A model generated the notes under the pieces. The model ran no database searches, was not told the origin of the DNA, and saw nothing but the letters and a program-made list of their open reading frames with translations. From Trichodesmium erythraeum GBRTRLIN201 (GTDB lineage: Bacteria; Cyanobacteriota; Cyanobacteriia; Cyanobacteriales; Microcoleaceae), in NCBI GenBank assembly GCA_018457135.1, contig JAGGDU010000046.1, forward strand, positions 139,516 to 203,515: a stretch of DNA of 64,000 nucleotides, in the 5' to 3' direction. Both the position numbers and the translations under genes were made by a program. This document shows positions 1 through 10,703 of the stretch, piece after piece (position 1 is the stretch's first letter; each line of letters begins with the position of its first letter).

Positions 1-1343
1 CTCGCCAACAAGTTTTGTTGGAAGTGCAAATACCTCTAGCTTTACCTACTATACTTGCTGGTACGAACCAAGCCATTTTATTAGCCTTATCGATGTCAGT
101 TGTCACCTCAATGATTGGAGTAGAGGGATTAGGACAAATGGTATTACAAGGTTTAGGACGTTTGAATGTGGGACTAGCGGCAATAGGGGGCTTAGGTATT
201 GTATTAATTGCTATAATGTTAGACCGTATTACTCAAGGTGTTAGTCAAGGTAATATTCAGTCTTGGCAAGACCGTGGTCCTATCGGTTGGTGGCGGTCTC
301 GTAAGTTTTTCAAACATCATAAAACAACTTTAGGGATAAGTATTCTGCTTGCCTTGTTAGTTGGTGTGACAGGTTGGCAATTAATGTCTCAAAAAAATAT
401 CAAGTCAACTGAGCATCTACTGCCAGGGGAAGGAGTAGTGGTGCGTCCAACTTCTGGCTTAGAAACCTACGGTATATTCACCACAGAAATTGTGAATATT
501 GGACTGGAAAAATTAGGATATGAGATAAGAGGTGAAAAGCAACTGAATGTTCCAGCAATGCATCTGGCTGTTAGCAATGGAGATTTAGATTTTGCTGGAA
601 CCCATTGGGAAGCTAGCCATCAAGAATTTTTTGACAATAATGGTGGGGAAGAAAAATTAGAACGGCTAGGAACTCTGATTTCTAATTCTACTATGGGGTA
701 TCAGATAGATAAAAAAACAGCAGATAAGTACAATATTACTAATATATCACAACTTAAAGAACCAAAAATTGCTAAACTTTTTGACTCTGATGGTGATGGT
801 AAGGCAAATTTAATTGGTTGTACTGCTGGTTGGTCGTGCGAAAGAGTCATAAATCATCATTTAGAGGTTTATGGACTTGAAGATACTGTTGAGCAAATTC
901 AAGGAAATTATTCTTCTTTGTTGGCAGATATTTTAGTTCGTTATCGTCAAGGAAAACCAATTTTATTTTTTGCTTGGAAACCCCATTGGTTTTCTTCTAT
1001 TTTAAGAGAAGGAGAAAATGTAGAATGGTTGAGTGTTCCTTTTACATCTTTGGTAGGAACTATGGAAAACTTCACGGAAAAAGATACTTTATTTAATGAT
1101 AAAAATATCGGTTTTCCTATTGATAATGTCAGGATATTAGCTAATAAGAAATTCTTGAAGGCTAACCCAGTTGCTAAACGTTTATTTGAACAGATTGAGA
1201 TTCCTTTAGAGGATGTTAGTATTGAACAGGAAAAAGTAAAAAATGGAGAAAATAAACCTATTGATATTCGCCATCATGCTGAGGAATGGATAGTTAATCA
1301 TCAAGGGTTATTTGATAGTTGGTTAGAAATAGCAAAAAGTTAA
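1..1343 (+). CDS. Glycine betaine/proline ABC transporter, permease-substrate-binding fusion (3' part)
   Basis: The reading frame is open from the left edge, so the gene begins outside the window. The TTG at 15 is internal, because in-frame codons upstream of it continue a ProW-like sequence. The first ~75 visible residues ([15 protein letters not shown], then hydrophobic segments) match the end of a ProW/OpuAB-type permease. A membrane segment near residues 105-125 ([16 protein letters not shown]) leads into a periplasmic ProX/OpuAC-like binding domain (~140-442) with [18 protein letters not shown] and [12 protein letters not shown]. This is known architecture for OpuA-type osmoprotectant importers, in which the binding domain is tethered to the permease. 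The ATPase gene is presumably upstream. The substrate (betaine, proline or another compatible solute) is inferred. Confidence 0.85.
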   Translation, partial: RQQVLLEVQIPLALPTILAGTNQAILLALSMSVVTSMIGVEGLGQMVLQGLGRLNVGLAAIGGLGIVLIAIMLDRITQGVSQGNIQSWQDRGPIGWWRSRKFFKHHKTTLGISILLALLVGVTGWQLMSQKNIKSTEHLLPGEGVVVRPTSGLETYGIFTTEIVNIGLEKLGYEIRGEKQLNVPAMHLAVSNGDLDFAGTHWEASHQEFFDNNGGEEKLERLGTLISNSTMGYQIDKKTADKYNITNISQLKEPKIAKLFDSDGDGKANLIGCTAGWSCERVINHHLEVYGLEDTVEQIQGNYSSLLADILVRYRQGKPILFFAWKPHWFSSILREGENVEWLSVPFTSLVGTMENFTEKDTLFNDKNIGFPIDNVRILANKKFLKANPVAKRLFEQIEIPLEDVSIEQEKVKNGENKPIDIRHHAEEWIVNHQGLFDSWLEIAKS

Positions 1344-1851
1344 ATTTTAGTGTTAGTTTGTTGATAAGTTTGTTAGAGATTATTTATTGTTAAATTTATG
1401 ACTTAAGTAGTCACGGTCTAGGTTTTTAGAATAAGTCGTTATTTTTAACAATAGATAGCTAGAAAAAATGAGACTTACACAGAGAATATGAAACTATAGA
1501 TCATTTGTAGGGGTTAACTTCTATTAACTCCTACAATATATTTTGATTAAGCCTAATTTCTAAAAAAATCGGGGTTTTTTTTAGCTACCCCACTTAAGTC
1601 GTAAAACATTAACATCCTGCTGTACAATAACTATACAATTACGGAATTCAGTAGGTAAAATCTGGTAATGCCATTCAAAGATATTTGCTTCTTGCTTCAA
1701 CTACCGGAGGTTGGCTTTGTCGAGTTCACAAGCATAAATTCAGATAAAGGCTACCAGATAAGTTTGATTAATTTCCCTATACTGAGATTACAAGGGTTTT
1801 ATATCAGCTTAAGTGAATAAACATTAGTAAATCAACAATAGTTAACTAACC
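1344..1851. other. Intergenic region with a possible gene remnant
   Basis: No convincing gene. On the minus strand, 1581-1700 encodes a 39-residue open segment (contains IFEWHYQILPTEFRNC and ends LRLKWGS) that reads like the C-terminus of a real protein. It is cut off by a stop just upstream. I cannot name the family, and it may be chance. Confidence 0.4.
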
Positions 1852-2433
1852 TCAACTTCTAGCAGCATTTTTTTGAACAATTTCTTCTAATTGTTTGCGA
1901 GTAATACAACGGCGTTCAGAACAATAAGCCATTAAATTAACACCATTCATCATTCGCACTGTATTAATTCGTACCCGAAAATCATCAGTCAAAAACCAAC
2001 AACGTTCTTGTCCTTGATTTTTTTCATATTCTGTGTCAATTGTTAAGACTCCATCGTTGGTAAAATGATATCTACTCACTACAGGAATACTTTCAATATA
2101 ACCACGATTACGCAAAAATTTTCCAGTTCTACCTGTTTGAGAATCAGGAATATCAACTAGAATAGCACTATAATTTGGGTTAGGTTCACCATGATCTAAA
2201 TTATCTTGCCAGTTAAAACTTGCACCACCTTTTGCTAAAGCTGGGTTGACTTTTTGCTGTTCACAAACTTTGATAACTTTGGGGTCATCTTTTGTTAAAA
2301 CTTTGACAAGTATATTAGATTTTCCTGATTCATCTTGAGCAGAATCAAAATGATGAACAGTACGTTGAGAAAACCATGTTCCCTCGCTTTTGAGAAAAAA
2401 ATCCATCATTGTCATTGGTGGTTTTAACTTCAT
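1852..2433 (-). CDS. CpcS/CpeS-family phycobiliprotein (bilin) lyase
   Basis: The 193-residue protein has the opening typical of CpcS/CpeS chromophore lyases: a short N-terminus, MDFFLKSEGTWFSQRTVHHF, then a lipocalin-like all-beta body with FRVRINTVRMMNGVNLMAYC near the C-terminus. The family attaches phycocyanobilin or phycoerythrobilin to a conserved Cys of phycobiliprotein subunits during phycobilisome assembly in the cytosol. Length is normal for the family. The ATG start is preceded by a purine-rich stretch (AAGAGTAAAAA on the coding strand). No phycobiliprotein genes lie nearby, so the cognate subunit cannot be read from context. CpcS, CpcU and CpeS are not separable by eye. Confidence 0.85.
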   Translation of the reverse strand: MKLKPPMTMMDFFLKSEGTWFSQRTVHHFDSAQDESGKSNILVKVLTKDDPKVIKVCEQQKVNPALAKGGASFNWQDNLDHGEPNPNYSAILVDIPDSQTGRTGKFLRNRGYIESIPVVSRYHFTNDGVLTIDTEYEKNQGQERCWFLTDDFRVRINTVRMMNGVNLMAYCSERRCITRKQLEEIVQKNAARS

Positions 2434-2808
2434 TTTTTACTCTTAAAGTTTTATTGACAAATGTCAGATTTTTAGTTAAGAAAATTAACAAAAATCTAGT
2501 TGAAAGTTATAAGATTATAGGATAAATCTAATGGAGGCTTTTGAGTAGATAATTAACGAATCTATATATATCAAAGTTATCAAAATATATCTCAAATCTG
2601 AAAAGTATTGCTAAATATTCTTGAAAGGAGAGAGGAAAGAATAGGGAGACGTAAAAATGAGATGTCAGATATTCACCCTTTTATTATAATCATTAAAAAT
2701 ATTACTTAATTTTATTGATTATTTAATAGATGAAGTGTTAAATAAGTGCCATATTATTTTTGGTAACTTATATGATCTACTGTAAATAAAAAAATATTTT
2801 TAGCCAAA
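2434..2808. other. Intergenic region
   Basis: AT-rich divergent spacer between the bilin lyase and the pentapeptide gene. It should hold both promoters. No convincing motif or ORF seen. Confidence 0.5.
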
Positions 2809-3645
2809 ATGCAGTTTCAATCAGCTACAGAAATTATTCAAGCTTATCAGCAAGATAAAAATCTTATTGCTAGTAATTTAGAAGGTATAGATATTAGTGA
2901 AATTGAACTATATGAAGTTAATCTGAGCAAAAGTAATTTACGACAAGCTAAGTTACATAATACTATTCTTATTGGAGCTAACTTAATTGAAGCTGACTTG
3001 AGTGGAGTTAACCTTAAAGGTGCTGATTTACGTGGAGCTAACCTTCAAGGTGCGAACTTGAATGGGGCAGATTTAACTAATACTTATTTGAATAGAGCTG
3101 AACTACAAAATGCTAATTTTACTAACGCTAATTTAGAAGGTGCTAAATTACAGGTAGCATACTATGATAGTTACACTGTTTGGCCTGAAGGATTTCCTTA
3201 CAAAAAATCAGGTGCAGTTGGACCTGGGGCGAACTTAAGCGGAGCTTTCTTAAATACAGCTGATCTTAAAGGTGCTGACTTACGGGGTGCAAATTTGCGA
3301 GGTTCTTATCTGAGTGGTGCTGACTTACGGGGTGCAAATTTGCAAGGTGCGGCTTTGAGCGGGGCAAATATGAAGGGGGCTTTTTTGATAGGTGCTAACT
3401 TGCGTGATGCTCTCCTGAATGCTGTGGAGCTGGAAGGGGCAGATTTGCGAGCGGCTGATTTAACGGGGGCAAGTTTCAATAATGTTATTAGTATTGCTGG
3501 AGTTGATTTTACTCTAGCGCAGGGATTGAGTGATGATGTTAGGGGTATGTTATGTGCATATCCAGGTAAAGATTTGGGTACTTGGAATTCTTTTACTCGC
3601 ACTAATACACAGAGTAGTTTATTATCCCACTTAACTGATCTGTGA
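2809..3645 (+). CDS. Pentapeptide-repeat protein
   Basis: 278 residues made largely of A(N/D)LXX pentapeptides. One block spans about residues 25-110 (SNLRQAKL..., GADLRGANLQ...) and a second about 145-225 (GANLSGAFLN..., GADLRGANLR...). The blocks are separated by a non-repeat insert near residues 115-140 (YDSYTVWPEGFPYKKSGA). Such repeats fold as a right-handed quadrilateral beta-helix. The N-terminal ~20 residues and the last ~45 are non-repetitive. There is no signal peptide or membrane segment, so it is probably cytosolic. Pentapeptide proteins are abundant in cyanobacteria and most lack a known function. Antisense ORFs across this gene are repeat artefacts. Confidence 0.9.
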   Translation: MQFQSATEIIQAYQQDKNLIASNLEGIDISEIELYEVNLSKSNLRQAKLHNTILIGANLIEADLSGVNLKGADLRGANLQGANLNGADLTNTYLNRAELQNANFTNANLEGAKLQVAYYDSYTVWPEGFPYKKSGAVGPGANLSGAFLNTADLKGADLRGANLRGSYLSGADLRGANLQGAALSGANMKGAFLIGANLRDALLNAVELEGADLRAADLTGASFNNVISIAGVDFTLAQGLSDDVRGMLCAYPGKDLGTWNSFTRTNTQSSLLSHLTDL

Positions 3646-4054
3646 CTAGTTAGAAAACTAGGGTTAAATTTGAGGTTGATAGTTTAGAATTCTGGGTACT
3701 AATCATACTACAATCTAATATATCTTCTATGGTTAGGGTTGATTGCACTTTATAATTATGAATTGTGTATTATGTGCTAAATCACCCTTGCTTCAAAAGT
3801 CTAGGTCTTGGTAATTAATTTGGCAGCTCTATCTCTGGTGTGTGAGAGCTCTAGACCAAGGCGACATAAGTAATAAAGAAGTTATAATAGATTTTATAAG
3901 AATATAAGGATATGCCCTTACAAGATAGCTTTCTACTGAGTATTGCTGACAAATATTTAGCTCTTAAATTGTGTCAATTATTATAGTAAATCGCGATCGC
4001 TACTTAAATATACTTTTTCCTCAAAAAAGACTAACAAAAAAGACTAAATGGGTT
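3646..4054. other. Intergenic region between convergent genes
   Basis: AT-rich spacer between the convergent pentapeptide and methyltransferase-HIT genes. It contains a HIP1-like GCGATCGC around 3993. No gene or clear terminator recognised. Confidence 0.5.
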
Positions 4055-4924
4055 TTATACTTTGCCTCTCCTCTTTGGAACAACAGACCTCATTCCCCCT
4101 TTAGTTCCTAACTCGTTCTTTTGATATCTAGGAATAACGTGAATATTAGTATGCATCATTTTTTGTCCTCCAGCATGATTAACGTTAATTCCTATATTAA
4201 ATCCGTCAGGTTGATATTTTTCCTGTAAAATCTTCTGTACTTGATTTACCATTAACCAACATTCTAACTGGTCATTTATAGGCAATTCAAAATAATTTTC
4301 CTGGTGAAGTTTGGGAATAATTAATGTATGGCCTTTTGTGACTGGGTAACCGTCAAGTATTGCATAAGCTTTTGCTGATTCTGTAATTAATTGTAGATTT
4401 TTACGAGGATTACAAAATAAGCATTTGTTCTCTGAATTTTTTTGCTGATTATAATGAGTATATTCATAAATTTCACGAAGTTCATCAGTATAAATAGATT
4501 TAAAAGGTAAATTAACTAAACACTGATAAGTTGGTTTTTTGTGTATGTAATGTTCTCGAAAACCTTCTCCTTTCAAACCTCTTCTCACAGCATAATAAGC
4601 TTTTCCTTCAGAGTTTAATAACTGGGAAATTTGCATCAACACTTCGATTTGTGGTTGTTCAAATAAGACGTTTAAGACATAAAAACAAAGGATAGTATCA
4701 AATTTTCCCTGGGGATATTCTGGAAAATAATAAGGGTCGTAACCAATAATATCAAAGCCTTTTTTTTGTAGTAGTTTAACGTCTTTACCGAGACCACAGC
4801 CAAAATCAAGAATTTTACCTACTAGCAAGTTTTGTTTTAGTATTACTTGAGTTGGAAATGAGATAAATTTACGGTCTATAGCTGTAAGGTGGGTATATTG
4901 GTTTGGTTGTTTATTGGTAAACAT
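4055..4924 (-). CDS. SAM-dependent methyltransferase / HIT-domain fusion protein
   Basis: 289 residues with two domains. Residues ~35-115 form a class I methyltransferase core with SAM motif I (ILDFGCGLGKD) and a post-I acidic segment (GYDPYYFPEYPQGKFDTILCFYVLN). Residues ~168-280 form a HIT (histidine-triad) domain starting CLFCNPRKN and ending GGQKMMHTNIHVIPRY. HIT enzymes are nucleotide hydrolases or transferases that use an H-x-H-x-H-x-x motif whose middle His is the nucleophile. Here the middle position reads Asn (H-T-N-I-H-V-I), which may abolish or change that chemistry. Fusion of these two domains suggests a role in nucleotide or small-molecule modification, but no substrate can be named. 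Confidence 0.8.
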   Translation of the reverse strand: MFTNKQPNQYTHLTAIDRKFISFPTQVILKQNLLVGKILDFGCGLGKDVKLLQKKGFDIIGYDPYYFPEYPQGKFDTILCFYVLNVLFEQPQIEVLMQISQLLNSEGKAYYAVRRGLKGEGFREHYIHKKPTYQCLVNLPFKSIYTDELREIYEYTHYNQQKNSENKCLFCNPRKNLQLITESAKAYAILDGYPVTKGHTLIIPKLHQENYFELPINDQLECWLMVNQVQKILQEKYQPDGFNIGINVNHAGGQKMMHTNIHVIPRYQKNELGTKGGMRSVVPKRRGKV

Positions 4925-7293
4925 TGGTATGGAGAGGTTAGGGAGTAGGGAAATTAGGTAAAATAGGATTTTTAACAGGATTTTTTAAGTTTGGGGCTTT
5001 TAGGAGTTAACTTACCCCTAGGCTTTCCCGGGAGAGGTAGGGAGGTTGTATTCAATGTCCCTAGAAAGAAGCAAACATCAGAATAATTAAGATTAGCTTA
5101 AACTGAGTTTTGCAAGAAGGTTTTTCAATTTTCGTTAATTACTTAAGTTTTTGAAGTGCTATTAATGCTGTTTTAGCATAACATTAATTCATGGGAATTA
5201 GTGTAATATATCTTGCTTAGTGGGTAAAAAAGTTTTACTTATAACCTTAAATATTCTTGACTTATTAAACTGTGAAGATGGGGAGCATAAGCAACTTCTT
5301 CAGGGAGGCTATACCCGAGTTCAAGTAGACTAGAATGGGTTTTACTTTTACTCTAAAAGGAATTTGTATTTAAAGCTATGGGGGTAGTTTTAATTGTTGC
5401 CAATTTATATTGGTGACAATACTTGTATTCAGGAAGCAAAATTTTAATTATCTTTGCCAAAATGATTATTTTTATAAGTAAATTATAAGTATGTTTTCTA
5501 GCTGTTTTAATTTGAGGTTTTGCATTTAATTTCTCCCCTTTGTTTTATAAATAGGTTTTATAAATAGGTTTGATAAATAGTTTGTATTTTAACTTAGAGC
5601 GATCGCTATATTTTAGATAAATATTTTAGATAAAATTATGCTGGGGCTACAATTTTATTTGGTATCAATTTCCTCAAGTATAATTACAGATAGTATTTTA
5701 ATAATTAAATTATATCTTGTCAAAAAAACTAATGTCTTTTTTGCTAAATTTATGTCATAAATTTTTGATGATTATTCCTAAAATTTTTCAGAGATTGAGG
5801 ATAGAATTTTTGATTTTTTTTCACTTCTATTCTTAGTCTTTTAATGGGATTAATTTGGGAAAAATAAGAGGATTAAAATAGTAATATGTTATCATAAAAA
5901 ACTCATTTTTCTAAAACATTCTAAAAGCAAATATTTTGGTTTTTTTTACAGGATTATTTCATAAAATTATAGATTTTTTTACTGTTGATACTGTTTTATT
6001 TTTTCACAAATAAACAGCTTTAATTTTTGATTTTTATTGAATTTTATCCCAAATTTTTAAGAGTGATTTTATAGTTTATGCCCATTGACTGATACCACTT
6101 TTAACTACTCTCAATATTAGGCATCTTCTTCTCTAATAATTGCTTTTCAAAGCGTAACCCAGATTTATAAAACTAATATCAGTGCGTAAAGATTAATGAT
6201 ATTGGTGTTTATTATTTTTGAGTACAAAGTTTTCTTAAAAACGAATTGCTCTGTGAGAGGAAAATATGATGGGGTAACCCTTACAGTAGCTACAGTTAGA
6301 AAGATAACTTTTTTGAGCTTGATATCGCTAAAAACTTTAGTTAGCAATAGTTATTCCTATAACTTGGCACTGTGAATATCTATTACTTTGATTTTTATGG
6401 GAATAGTAATAAAATTTTGTCTCTTAATTATAAGTAAATATATTATATAAGATTAGACGAAAATTGGCTGGGAAGTTAAATATTATTTTCTTTTCAGAAC
6501 TATTAACTATATTAATTTCAGTTTTTTTACAAAAAAATTATAGTTTTGATACTGTTGACACCAATTAGGTTCTTATTAAATGTTTTAGTTATGTTAGATT
6601 CTGTAATATTAAAATCACTATTCTTTCTCACATTTTGTTTGTGCTGTGATTTTTGATTATAGGTTTACCAAACAATTAGATTTTTTCAATAAAATAATGT
6701 ATGTCTTACCACTAGGCAAATAGGAGATTTGAAAGTTAATTAAAAATTAACTATATTTATTCAAAACTACGGATAAATAGGAATATTATAGCAGTATGAG
6801 TAGTTTAGAAAACTATGTAAATAAGTAACTTAGAGTTCCAAGATATTTGAAGCTTGAGTCTGAGATGAGTTAAAGAGTATAGTCCCTAGTCTTTAGTGAA
6901 AGAGGAAGCTAGCCCCAAACCTTATGCAATTCAATTTTACGGGTAAGTTTGGGTAACTTTAGTAGAGGGCACAGAAATTTATAAATGCTCAAACTCCATC
7001 AGAACTTACTTCTAACTTTTGACTTCCCTCCCCTTACAGAAAAGGTAGCAAGTTCAATTTATTGTCACTAGAGAAAAATTGTATCCTTTGAAACCTCATT
7101 AAATCTCAGATATGTTATTAGCATTAGTTAAGCAACAATAGATATAAATATTCTCTGACAACAAAGACTAGCCCTATTTTTAGGAGGGTTAAAATTAAAT
7201 TACGTGTAGCCCTATAGTAGCTTCCCTACTAATAATTTTTGATTAAGTTTGGGAGCAAATTACAAAATATATAAATAATTCAGAGGTTAAGCC
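4925..7293. other. Long intergenic region (2.4 kb) without recognisable genes
   Basis: Very AT-rich with many stops in all frames. A 60-codon open frame on the minus strand (6165-6347) has no recognisable content and is not called. Contains a short tandem repeat (5542-5580) and isolated GCGATCGC sites. Confidence 0.6.
5542..5580. repeat. 13-bp tandem repeat, three copies
   Basis: Three head-to-tail copies of GTTTTATAAATAG (5542-5554, 5555-5567, 5568-5580). The third differs at one base. It is probably a slippage product in AT-rich spacer. Confidence 0.8.
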
Positions 7294-8019
7294 ATGACTA
7301 ACATTCTCAAGTCTCGTCTAAATAAAGAACAAACCACTGCTTGGTTACGAGGACTAATGACTATTGCTTATGCAGATGGAAAGCTTGATGCTACAGAAAA
7401 GGATTTATTTGACCACTTTAGTCATGATGAGTTTGCTTCAGAAATTGAAATCTCAGAACTCCAAACTATTAGCCCAGATGAGCTAGCTAAGATTTTTAGG
7501 TATGATTCCAGCATAGCAGAAAACTTTATGAGAACTGCTGTAATGGTGGCTTTGGCAGATGGGGTTTACTCTAGTATTGAGGATGAAGTACTTCATAAAT
7601 ATTGTGAAGCCTTGGGACTAAAGGTTAAGGCTTTAGAAGCGCTGCGAAAGAATTTGGAACAAGCTAAGGAAGAAGCGGAAAATTATGACCTTAAAGGTTG
7701 GTTAGAAGGGACAGAAGATACTAATAATTCTGTTATTGCCCATGATCCTGAGCATGATAGAACTATACTCGCTCCAATTAAAGATTGGCTGGATAATTGG
7801 GAGATTAATGACTCAAAAGTGGCTCACATGGTTTGTAAAATGATTCCGTCTGAATGTCCATTTGAGCGAGATGTTGTGATTTTTGGTAAGAAAGTAGCCC
7901 ATATTCCAGCTATGTGCAAACTTAACCCGGTTTATGATCAGTTGGTTGGTTTGCGCTTCCGTGCTTTGTCTTATTTGGCAGATGAATGTAAAGAAGATAT
8001 TTCTAAGTATTATCAGTAA
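7294..8019 (+). CDS. TerB-like protein with C-terminal Mo-dependent nitrogenase-associated domain
   Basis: 241 residues. The N-terminal ~120 residues resemble TerB/DjlA-like helical domains (AYADGKLDATEKDLF, then VALADGVYSSIEDEVL). Each half has the acidic 'ADG' turn seen in this metal-linked fold. The C-terminal ~85 residues (PIKDWLDNWEINDSKVA, CPFERDVVIFGKK, CKLNPVYDQLVGLRFRALSY) match the small cyanobacterial domain catalogued in Pfam as 'Mo-dependent nitrogenase C-terminus' (Mo-nitro_C). Despite that name, the domain is not part of NifD or NifK, and its function is not established to my knowledge. The gene stands alone, 27 kb from nifB. The start ATG has an upstream AGAGGTTAAGCC. Confidence 0.8.
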   Translation: MTNILKSRLNKEQTTAWLRGLMTIAYADGKLDATEKDLFDHFSHDEFASEIEISELQTISPDELAKIFRYDSSIAENFMRTAVMVALADGVYSSIEDEVLHKYCEALGLKVKALEALRKNLEQAKEEAENYDLKGWLEGTEDTNNSVIAHDPEHDRTILAPIKDWLDNWEINDSKVAHMVCKMIPSECPFERDVVIFGKKVAHIPAMCKLNPVYDQLVGLRFRALSYLADECKEDISKYYQ

Positions 8020-8369
8020 ATATTGTTAGAAGGTGGAGGGTAGAGAGTAGAGAATAGGGAATAGGAGGTAATTACAGAAGATTTTAATTATATAAAATAC
8101 AAATATTAATGATAAGATTTTTGTATGGTAGACGTCTTCCATGATAACTCTACCTCCCCTAAGATAAAGTCTTCTGTAAAATTTAAAAGACAATTTGAAA
8201 ATCTTATAAGTTAATGACTTTGTTTTTTCCTACTCTTTACTCCCTGAGTTTAAAAAATGATTATTGGTCTGATGAAAAAATTTCAAAACTGATAACAAAA
8301 TATTTTTTCTTATTCTCTAGTTTTGTCCTGTTGCCTTAATTATTTTTTTCTTTCTCTTTAATACTTATT
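8020..8369. other. Intergenic region upstream of obgE
   Basis: About 350 bp, AT-rich. Presumably contains the obgE promoter. No specific site recognised. Confidence 0.5.
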
Positions 8370-9428
8370 ATGCAATTCATTGACCAAGCAGAAATTCAAG
8401 TAGAAGCTGGTAAAGGTGGCGATGGCATGGTTGCCTTTCGTCGTGAAAAGTTTGTGCCGGCAGGAGGGCCTGCGGGTGGTAATGGTGGTCGTGGGGGTTC
8501 TGTTGTTTTAGTGGCGGTTGCTAATTTGCAAACTTTGTTAGATTTTAAGTTTCAGCGTGTGTTTAAGGCGGAAAATGGCAAGCGCGGGGGGCCGAAAAAT
8601 ATGACTGGGGCCGGAGGAAGCGATCGCTTAATTGAAGTGCCTCCTGGTACTATGATTTATGATAGGGAAACTGAAGAATTATTGGGAGACTTAGTGAAAC
8701 CGGGGCAAACTTGTTGTGTGGCTCAAGGTGGTAAGGGTGGTTTGGGAAATAAACATTTTCTCAGTAATAGTAACCGCGCTCCTGAATATGCTTTGCCTGG
8801 GTTGGACGGTGAAGTCAGAATGTTGAGGTTAGAGTTGAAGTTACTGGCTGAGGTGGGAATTATTGGTTTGCCTAATGCGGGAAAGTCTACTTTAATTGCT
8901 GCTCTTTCTGCAGCTCGTCCAAAAATTGCTGACTATCCTTTTACTACTTTGGTACCAAATTTGGGGGTTGTGAGAAAACCCACGGGAGATGGTACTGTTT
9001 TTGCTGATATTCCAGGTTTAATTGAAGGTGCTTCTGCTGGTTTGGGTTTGGGGCATGAGTTTTTGAGGCACATTGAGCGGACTCGGTTATTGTTACATTT
9101 GGTTGATATTACGGATGTTGATCCGGTGGAGAATTTTGAGACTATTCAAAATGAGTTAGAAGTTTATGGGCGAAGTTTGGAGGATAAGCGGCAAGTTTTG
9201 GCTTTAAATAAGGTTGATGCGGTTGATGTGAAGGGTGCAGAAATACAAGAGTTGGTGAATAGGTTTAGGGAGATAAGTGGGGGAAAGGTTTTTCTAATTT
9301 CTGCTGTTGCGGGTATTGGTTTGGAGGAGTTGATGCAGGAAATTTGGGGGTTGTTGGAGATGGAGGAAGAGGTTAAGTCTTCGGAGCTAACCCCCACACC
9401 TCCTTTAGTTTCTAGGGAAGAAAGTTGA
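8370..9428 (+). CDS. obgE: Obg family GTPase (ObgE/CgtA)
   Basis: 352 residues. The glycine-rich Obg domain occupies ~1-158 ([32 protein letters not shown]). It is followed by a Ras-like G domain with G1 GLPNAGKST (~166-174), G3 [11 protein letters not shown] and G4 NKVD. The short C-terminus, ending [10 protein letters not shown], is variable in the family. Obg is an essential ribosome-associated GTPase acting in large-subunit maturation and the stringent or stress response. Length and motifs are complete. It converges with the pseudopilin gene on the other strand, with an 88-bp gap between stop codons. Confidence 0.96.
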   Translation: MQFIDQAEIQVEAGKGGDGMVAFRREKFVPAGGPAGGNGGRGGSVVLVAVANLQTLLDFKFQRVFKAENGKRGGPKNMTGAGGSDRLIEVPPGTMIYDRETEELLGDLVKPGQTCCVAQGGKGGLGNKHFLSNSNRAPEYALPGLDGEVRMLRLELKLLAEVGIIGLPNAGKSTLIAALSAARPKIADYPFTTLVPNLGVVRKPTGDGTVFADIPGLIEGASAGLGLGHEFLRHIERTRLLLHLVDITDVDPVENFETIQNELEVYGRSLEDKRQVLALNKVDAVDVKGAEIQELVNRFREISGGKVFLISAVAGIGLEELMQEIWGLLEMEEEVKSSELTPTPPLVSREES

Positions 9429-9516
9429 GTTTCTCCTGTTTTTGCAGGGGATGGTTTTTTTCAGAAGATAGTAATGGAAGTTGGGTTTGACTACTGTTGT
9501 ACCCAACCTACAAATT

Positions 9517-10128
9517 CTAATAGCAATATTTTTCATCTTTGGGTTTAGGTTGATCTTTTGATATTCGCATTTTTCCTAAAAGGGTAGAAACCAATACACA
9601 GCGTTTTGCTTTACCTCCACTCTGAAGAGATAAAGTGAGACGTCCTAACTGACCGTTGACATGACCTTTGTGGTTAAATTGCACCCTCCATATATTGCTT
9701 GAAGGGTATTTACTTGAGGGGTATTTGTACAGGGTTGTTTCATCATCTACTTGTACAAATGAGTTTAGGTTTTCCCAGTTAGCTTTTTCAGGCTCAACCG
9801 TTGCCTGGTGAACTGCCCATTTAATTGTTTTGCCTTGTTCTTGTTGAAAACTTGCTTGCCAGGTCGTTTTATGTTGGATAGCTTTTGTCTGTGCAGTTTT
9901 AATTATTTGATATGCCCTGTTATTGGAAGCACGAAGGCGTTGGTTGTTGATCAAAGCACTCCAGCCAGGAGCAGCGATCGCTGCCAGAGCACCTATCATT
10001 GAAACTGTAATCATTAATTCTATCATACTAAATCCTGCTTTTTCTGGCTTTAGTAACTTTTCTGATAGACTCCGATGAATTTTTTTAACAATAGTTGATT
10101 TTAAAGATAGTGATGCATTTCTTTTCAC
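9517..10128 (-). CDS. Type IV pilin-like (GspH/FimT-type) prepilin
   Basis: 203 residues. A basic leader of ~32 residues ends in a prepilin peptidase site (KAG|FSMIELMITVSMIGALAAI), with Glu at +5 and a ~20-residue hydrophobic helix. The beta-rich C-terminal domain (RLTLSLQSGGKAKRCVLVST, ending KYCY) resembles GspH-type minor pseudopilins. It shares the post-helix signature GW-A-L-I-N-QR-R--N with the gene at 10704-11414, so the two are probably paralogues. It is the most downstream member of the minus-strand hps-like block, 575 bp after its neighbour. A role as a minor pilin in secretion or gliding is inferred. Confidence 0.85.
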   Translation of the reverse strand: MKRNASLSLKSTIVKKIHRSLSEKLLKPEKAGFSMIELMITVSMIGALAAIAAPGWSALINNQRLRASNNRAYQIIKTAQTKAIQHKTTWQASFQQEQGKTIKWAVHQATVEPEKANWENLNSFVQVDDETTLYKYPSSKYPSSNIWRVQFNHKGHVNGQLGRLTLSLQSGGKAKRCVLVSTLLGKMRISKDQPKPKDEKYCY

Positions 10129-10703
10129 TTTGACCCCGATATTCTAATATTTATTTATTTGATTTGAAGTTATTATTTTAGTAATTAAAAATTTTATGTC
10201 AAACATAGAATATGGTGATATCAAACAAACTTTTAAAAAAATTGCTATGCTTAAATTTGATATTTATAAAGACTATTTATTAATATAAATCTATTCTTAA
10301 CTAATTTCTGTGGTTTATCTAATTATTTTTACTGCCCTCAGTAGAATAGCGCTACTTTCGAGAAATAGTAGGATATCTATTTACAATTATATACCTTTTA
10401 AAACCCTTCTTAAAAGTGTTCTTAAAAAATGTTCAAATTCCCCATATCTCCATCTCCCCAGTTTATATACAAAATATTAAGTAACTAACGTCTTAGAAAT
10501 TAAGGGATAAATATTTTTTTGCTTTTTGCCCATCCTAAATCCTCTTTTCCCTACTTCCTACTGCCGAAAACCCTCAATATTATGTACTTCATAATTTGGG
10601 AAAAAAGGTGATGTTTTTGAAGACAAAAAAAACTGCCCTGTCGTTAGCCGGAGGTGGTATTGACAAAGCAGTCGTTTTGTGGTAAATTTCAGCTAAAGTT
10701 AAA
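10129..10703. other. Intergenic region between two pseudopilin genes
   Basis: About 575 bp, AT-rich, with no gene. Around 10625-10680 imperfect inverted sequences (AAAACTGCCCTG / CAAAGCAGTCGTTTT) could form a weak terminator-like hairpin for the upstream minus-strand gene. If so, the last pseudopilin is transcribed separately. Confidence 0.4.

Noticed and set aside
6165-6347. 60-codon open frame on the minus strand
   Set aside because: Low-complexity hydrophobic translation, no ribosome-binding site or family resemblance, inside a long AT-rich spacer.
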